From Lentibacillus amyloliquefaciens (lineage in GTDB: Bacteria > Bacillota > Bacilli > Bacillales > Amphibacillaceae), in contig NZ_CP013862.1 in the NCBI RefSeq assembly GCF_001307805.1, positions 744,001 to 808,000 on the forward strand: a stretch of 64,000 nt of DNA, in the 5' to 3' direction. This document shows positions 61,569-64,000 of this stretch, piece by piece. Within the stretch, counting starts at the first letter, position 1. Each line of letters begins with the position of its first letter. Position numbers and translations under genes: made by a program. Under the pieces are notes generated by a model. It saw nothing but the letters and a program-made list of their open reading frames with translations, had not been told where the DNA came from and made no database searches.

Positions 61569-62522
61569 TTGAATCCACAAGTAAAAAGTTGTTGTGCACC
61601 AAAAAGAGACACGTCACAAGCAGAAACTGCCCATGTTGCCTCTAGTCTGAACGAAAATTCAGGAGATACTTCGGGCATGGTGTTTCTGGAAGGTGGGACC
61701 TACCTGATGGGCACCGACAGTGAAGAAGGATTTCCTGCAGATGGCGAAGGACCGGTCAAAAACGTTACATTGGATTCATTTTATATTGATCGCTGCACTG
61801 TAACGAATCGCGAATTTGCAAAATTTGTTAACGATACTGGTTACACAACAGATGCTGAAAAGTATGGGTGGTCTTTTGTTTTCTACTTATTTATAAGCGA
61901 ACAGGATAAAAAAAATGTTCTTTATGTTGTAAGAGATACACCCTGGTGGTGGGCGGTCCAGAACGCCAATTGGAAAAAGCCTGAGGGGCCGGATTCAACT
62001 ATTCACAACCGTAAGGATCATCCGGTTGTTCATATCTCATGGAATGATGCAGTGAAATATTGTGAGTGGGCAGGAAAACGGATGCCAACAGAAGCTGAGT
62101 GGGAGTATGCCGCCAGAGGAGGATTGGAACAGAAAAGGTATCCGTGGGGGGATGAGTTAACTCCTGATGGAGAACATGTTTGTAATATATGGCAAGGCAC
62201 TTTTCCGACACAAAATGAAGGGTTAGATGGTTTTTTATCGACAGCACCTTCTAAATCGTTTCCGCCAAACTCATATGGACTTTATAATATGTCGGGCAAT
62301 GTCTGGGAGTGGTGTATGGATTGGTTCACAGTCAGTGATGAAAGCACAGCCGTCAGTTTGAATCCCGAAGGGCCGAATGCAGGGGAATCAAAAATTATTA
62401 AAGGAGGGTCGTATCTATGCCATGACTCTTATTGCAACCGGTATAGAGTAGCTGCCCGAAGTTCGAATACACCAGATAGTTCAACTGGTAATATGGGGTT
62501 TCGCTGTGTTCGGGATGTCTAA
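61569..62522 (+). CDS. Formylglycine-generating enzyme (SUMF1/FGE family)
   Basis: A 317-residue protein with the complete FGE fold: GGTYLMGTDSEEGFPADGEGP, YIDRCTVTNREFAKFV, HPVVHISWNDAVKYCEWAG, RMPTEAEWEYAARGG, YPWGDEL, MSGNVWEWCMDWF and GGSYLCHDSYCNRYRVAARS. The catalytic cysteines are Cys284 and Cys289 (C-x4-C), both present, as in known FGEs that use copper and oxygen. It starts at TTG 61569 after GGGGGAGA. It converts the sulfatase Cys51 to formylglycine and is needed because the sulfatase has Cys rather than Ser. Stop is followed 25 bases later by the TRAP gene. Confidence 0.95.
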   Translation: MNPQVKSCCAPKRDTSQAETAHVASSLNENSGDTSGMVFLEGGTYLMGTDSEEGFPADGEGPVKNVTLDSFYIDRCTVTNREFAKFVNDTGYTTDAEKYGWSFVFYLFISEQDKKNVLYVVRDTPWWWAVQNANWKKPEGPDSTIHNRKDHPVVHISWNDAVKYCEWAGKRMPTEAEWEYAARGGLEQKRYPWGDELTPDGEHVCNIWQGTFPTQNEGLDGFLSTAPSKSFPPNSYGLYNMSGNVWEWCMDWFTVSDESTAVSLNPEGPNAGESKIIKGGSYLCHDSYCNRYRVAARSSNTPDSSTGNMGFRCVRDV

Positions 62523-62547
62523 AAACTTTTAAGGGGAGAGTTTTCTT

Positions 62548-63672
62548 ATGATCAAAAGGTCAATTGTTGTTTTGTTCAGTCTGTTATTATTCGGTATGTT
62601 ATTTGGGTGTGTTGGAGGAGGCGGGGAAAATAACGGTAACGGAGATGCAGCGTCTGAGGAGAATAATTCATCTGAAAGCAATAATTCCGGAGATGCAGAG
62701 TATGAGTTTCAAGTGGCAAACGTATTAGCAGAATCGGATGTGTCGAGTTATGGTTTGGACAAATTTGAAGAACTAGTTGAGGAGAAATCAGACGGTAATA
62801 TACAGATTGAAGTACTGCATGGCGGGCAGTTAGGTTCCGGTGTAGAAACATTTGAAGCTGTCAAGAACGGAAATTTAGATATGGCTGCTGATTCATTTGC
62901 CAATTTAGCAAGTATTACACCGGCTTTTGAAATGTTTCACTTGCCTTTCCTATTTGAATCAAGAGATCAACTGTTAAATGCGTTCAGCAGTGAAGCAATT
63001 AAGGAACAAATAAATGGTGAACTAGAAAACCTTAATCTTAAATGGTTTACTACGTTTGAAATTGGCGGCCCCAGAGTGATTGGAACGTCGGATACCAAGG
63101 TTACATCTTTGGATGATTTGGAAGGAATGACATTCAGAGCATCACGGTCGCCACTGGAAATAGCAAGTCAGGAAGCCTGGGGAGCAAAAGGGCAGACAGT
63201 TGATTGGCCAGAGACCCCTGAATCAGTCCGTTTGGGAATGGTGGACGGTTTAACTGTTCCATACGCAAGTTTTCATTCAGCCAAATTTCATGAAGGTGAC
63301 TTGATTAATTATATAGCTAATGTTCCTTTCCAGACTTATGCGTCAGTGACAGTCGTTAATACTGAAATGTGGGCTGAACTGCCAGATGATGTTAAAACCA
63401 TTTTAGAAGAATCTCAACAGGAGGCAAGGGAGTGGCATATTGACTTTGTTGGTGACTATGTTACAGAGAATATCAACGAGATGAAAGAAGCCGGCGTTGA
63501 AATATACTCCATTCCTGATGAGAATTATGAGGAGATTAAGGAAGTCACAAAAGATACTGTTTGGGATGAATTTATTGGAAATGAAGGGATGTCTCAGGAA
63601 AAACTTGATCTTATTCAGGAGGAAATCGGCCCTGTTGGTGACGGCGGATGGGGCTACGACATTTCCCAATAA
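62548..63672 (+). CDS. TRAP transporter substrate-binding protein (DctP)
   Basis: A 374-residue lipoprotein: a signal sequence with lipobox FGC (Cys21), a low-complexity acidic/asparagine linker (about 25-48), then the DctP fold with SYGLDKFEELVEEKSDGNIQIEVLHGGQLG, FEMFHLPFLFESRD, MTFRASRSPLEI and DGLTVPYASFH. It captures the solute outside the membrane for the sodium-driven TRAP permease, whose small subunit follows. AAGGGGAG precedes the ATG. In this operon the solute is most simply the sulfate ester. Confidence 0.92.
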   Translation: MIKRSIVVLFSLLLFGMLFGCVGGGGENNGNGDAASEENNSSESNNSGDAEYEFQVANVLAESDVSSYGLDKFEELVEEKSDGNIQIEVLHGGQLGSGVETFEAVKNGNLDMAADSFANLASITPAFEMFHLPFLFESRDQLLNAFSSEAIKEQINGELENLNLKWFTTFEIGGPRVIGTSDTKVTSLDDLEGMTFRASRSPLEIASQEAWGAKGQTVDWPETPESVRLGMVDGLTVPYASFHSAKFHEGDLINYIANVPFQTYASVTVVNTEMWAELPDDVKTILEESQQEAREWHIDFVGDYVTENINEMKEAGVEIYSIPDENYEEIKEVTKDTVWDEFIGNEGMSQEKLDLIQEEIGPVGDGGWGYDISQ

Positions 63673-63696
63673 ATCAGTGGACTTTAATAATAAAGA

Positions 63697-63719
63697 GGGG
63701 CTATTCGTTAATAGTCCCC
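63697..63719 (+). promoter_or_regulatory. Intercistronic hairpin between dctP and dctQ
   Basis: GGGGCTATT pairs with AATAGTCCCC (one bulged T) around CGTT. The stem lies 24 bases after dctP, with only a short TT after it. It may be a leaky stop that raises binding-protein output over permease, or an mRNA end stabiliser. Confidence 0.5.
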
Positions 63720-63746
63720 TTCACATTACTTACTAGGAGAAGGTAT

Positions 63747-64000
63747 ATGGATAGACAAAGGACAATAAACGTATTGACGAAAACGGATAGAATTGTTTCA
63801 AAGTTTATCGAAATCGTATGTGTCATATTAATGGCGTCAATCGTTGTGACCATTTCAACTTCTGTTATCAGCCGTTTTGTGGTGTTTAATCCATTGAACT
63901 TTGCTAATCCAATGGCTAAATATCTCATGATATGGGTGGCATTTTTAGGGGCAGGTTTAGCTTTTAGATATGGTGAGCATATTGCCGTTGACATGATAAG
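63747..64000 (+). CDS. TRAP transporter small permease (DctQ), partial
   Basis: ATG 63747 after AGGAGAAGG opens a frame running off the window. The visible 84 residues read as a DctQ small permease: an N-terminal cytoplasmic start, a membrane segment (IVCVILMASIVVTISTSVI), SRFVVF and WVAFLGAGLAFRYGEHIAVDM, the conserved DctQ core. The large permease DctM should follow outside. Confidence 0.88.
   Translation, partial: MDRQRTINVLTKTDRIVSKFIEIVCVILMASIVVTISTSVISRFVVFNPLNFANPMAKYLMIWVAFLGAGLAFRYGEHIAVDMI

Noticed and set aside
1..64000. CRISPR arrays, rRNA or tRNA genes, replication origin
   Set aside because: I saw no regularly spaced repeats, no cloverleaf-like segments and no origin-type repeat clusters when reading; short RNAs could still be missed by eye.

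Overview
The window reads as a chromosomal accessory region of a low-GC Gram-positive, probably a Bacillaceae member of the Virgibacillus/Oceanobacillus type. The grounds are AT-rich DNA, strong AAGGAGG-type ribosome sites, frequent GTG/TTG starts, sodium-coupled carriers, and family types typical of that group (DUF2922, UPF0309, PRD/PTS regulators). The genus is inference from protein flavour, not a search result. No rRNA, tRNA or CRISPR array was seen.

Layout. 0-6.8 kb: end of hsdR, a half-size HsdS, hsdM, a full HsdS and an RloC/PrrC-like ATPase with a zinc-hook CxxC, forming a type I restriction island. 6.8-8.5 kb: degraded DNA with a small ORF and a frameshifted DUF2922 gene. 8.5-16.9 kb: cutC, then a PRD regulator with an ascorbate-type PTS (EIIA, EIIB, EIIC) and four enzymes (phosphotriesterase-fold lactonase, creatininase-like, KDGP-aldolase-like, SIS isomerase-like) for an unidentified sugar derivative. 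17.5-18.5 kb: a TnpI-like tyrosine recombinase behind an array of four related motifs laid out like the Tn4430 internal resolution site. 18.8-24.8 kb: a sigma-54 activator with visible upstream sites and a -24/-12 promoter, Fe-dependent alcohol dehydrogenase (frameshifted), GntP permease and methylmalonate-semialdehyde dehydrogenase. 25-32.2 kb: a GntR regulator, a decayed FAH-family gene, a three-component FAD/2Fe-2S amine dehydrogenase, a sodium symporter and a SolA-like oxidase. A 5'-truncated second recombinase copy lies at 32.6 kb.

33-39 kb: rocB (with an in-frame TAG), two DDAH/amidinotransferase-fold genes, an IclR regulator and an AGCS symporter. 39.5-42.5 kb: a HEPN-like orphan and a DUF3100 transporter pair with a frameshifted M20 amidohydrolase. 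42.8-47.5 kb: TetR, NCS1 permease, DUF917 and hydantoinase/oxoprolinase. 47.7-49.6 kb: an IS630 remnant and a secreted serine hydrolase. 49.7-57.2 kb: a full set of yhfZ-Y-U-T-php-S-X-W homologues, an operon known from E. coli but without an assigned pathway. 57.3 kb: a 3' fragment of a second mmsA. 58-64 kb: TauE/SafE exporter, then GntR, Cys-type sulfatase, formylglycine-generating enzyme and a TRAP transporter cut by the window end.

Overall this is a string of self-contained, separately regulated uptake-and-degradation cassettes (sugar derivative, hydroxyacid, amine, arginine derivative, peptide/amide, hydantoin-like, yhf substrate, sulfate ester), separated by recombinase, IS and pseudogene scars. 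At least nine genes look broken or decayed. Two of the breaks are single-base losses in G runs, so both real decay and assembly error must be considered.
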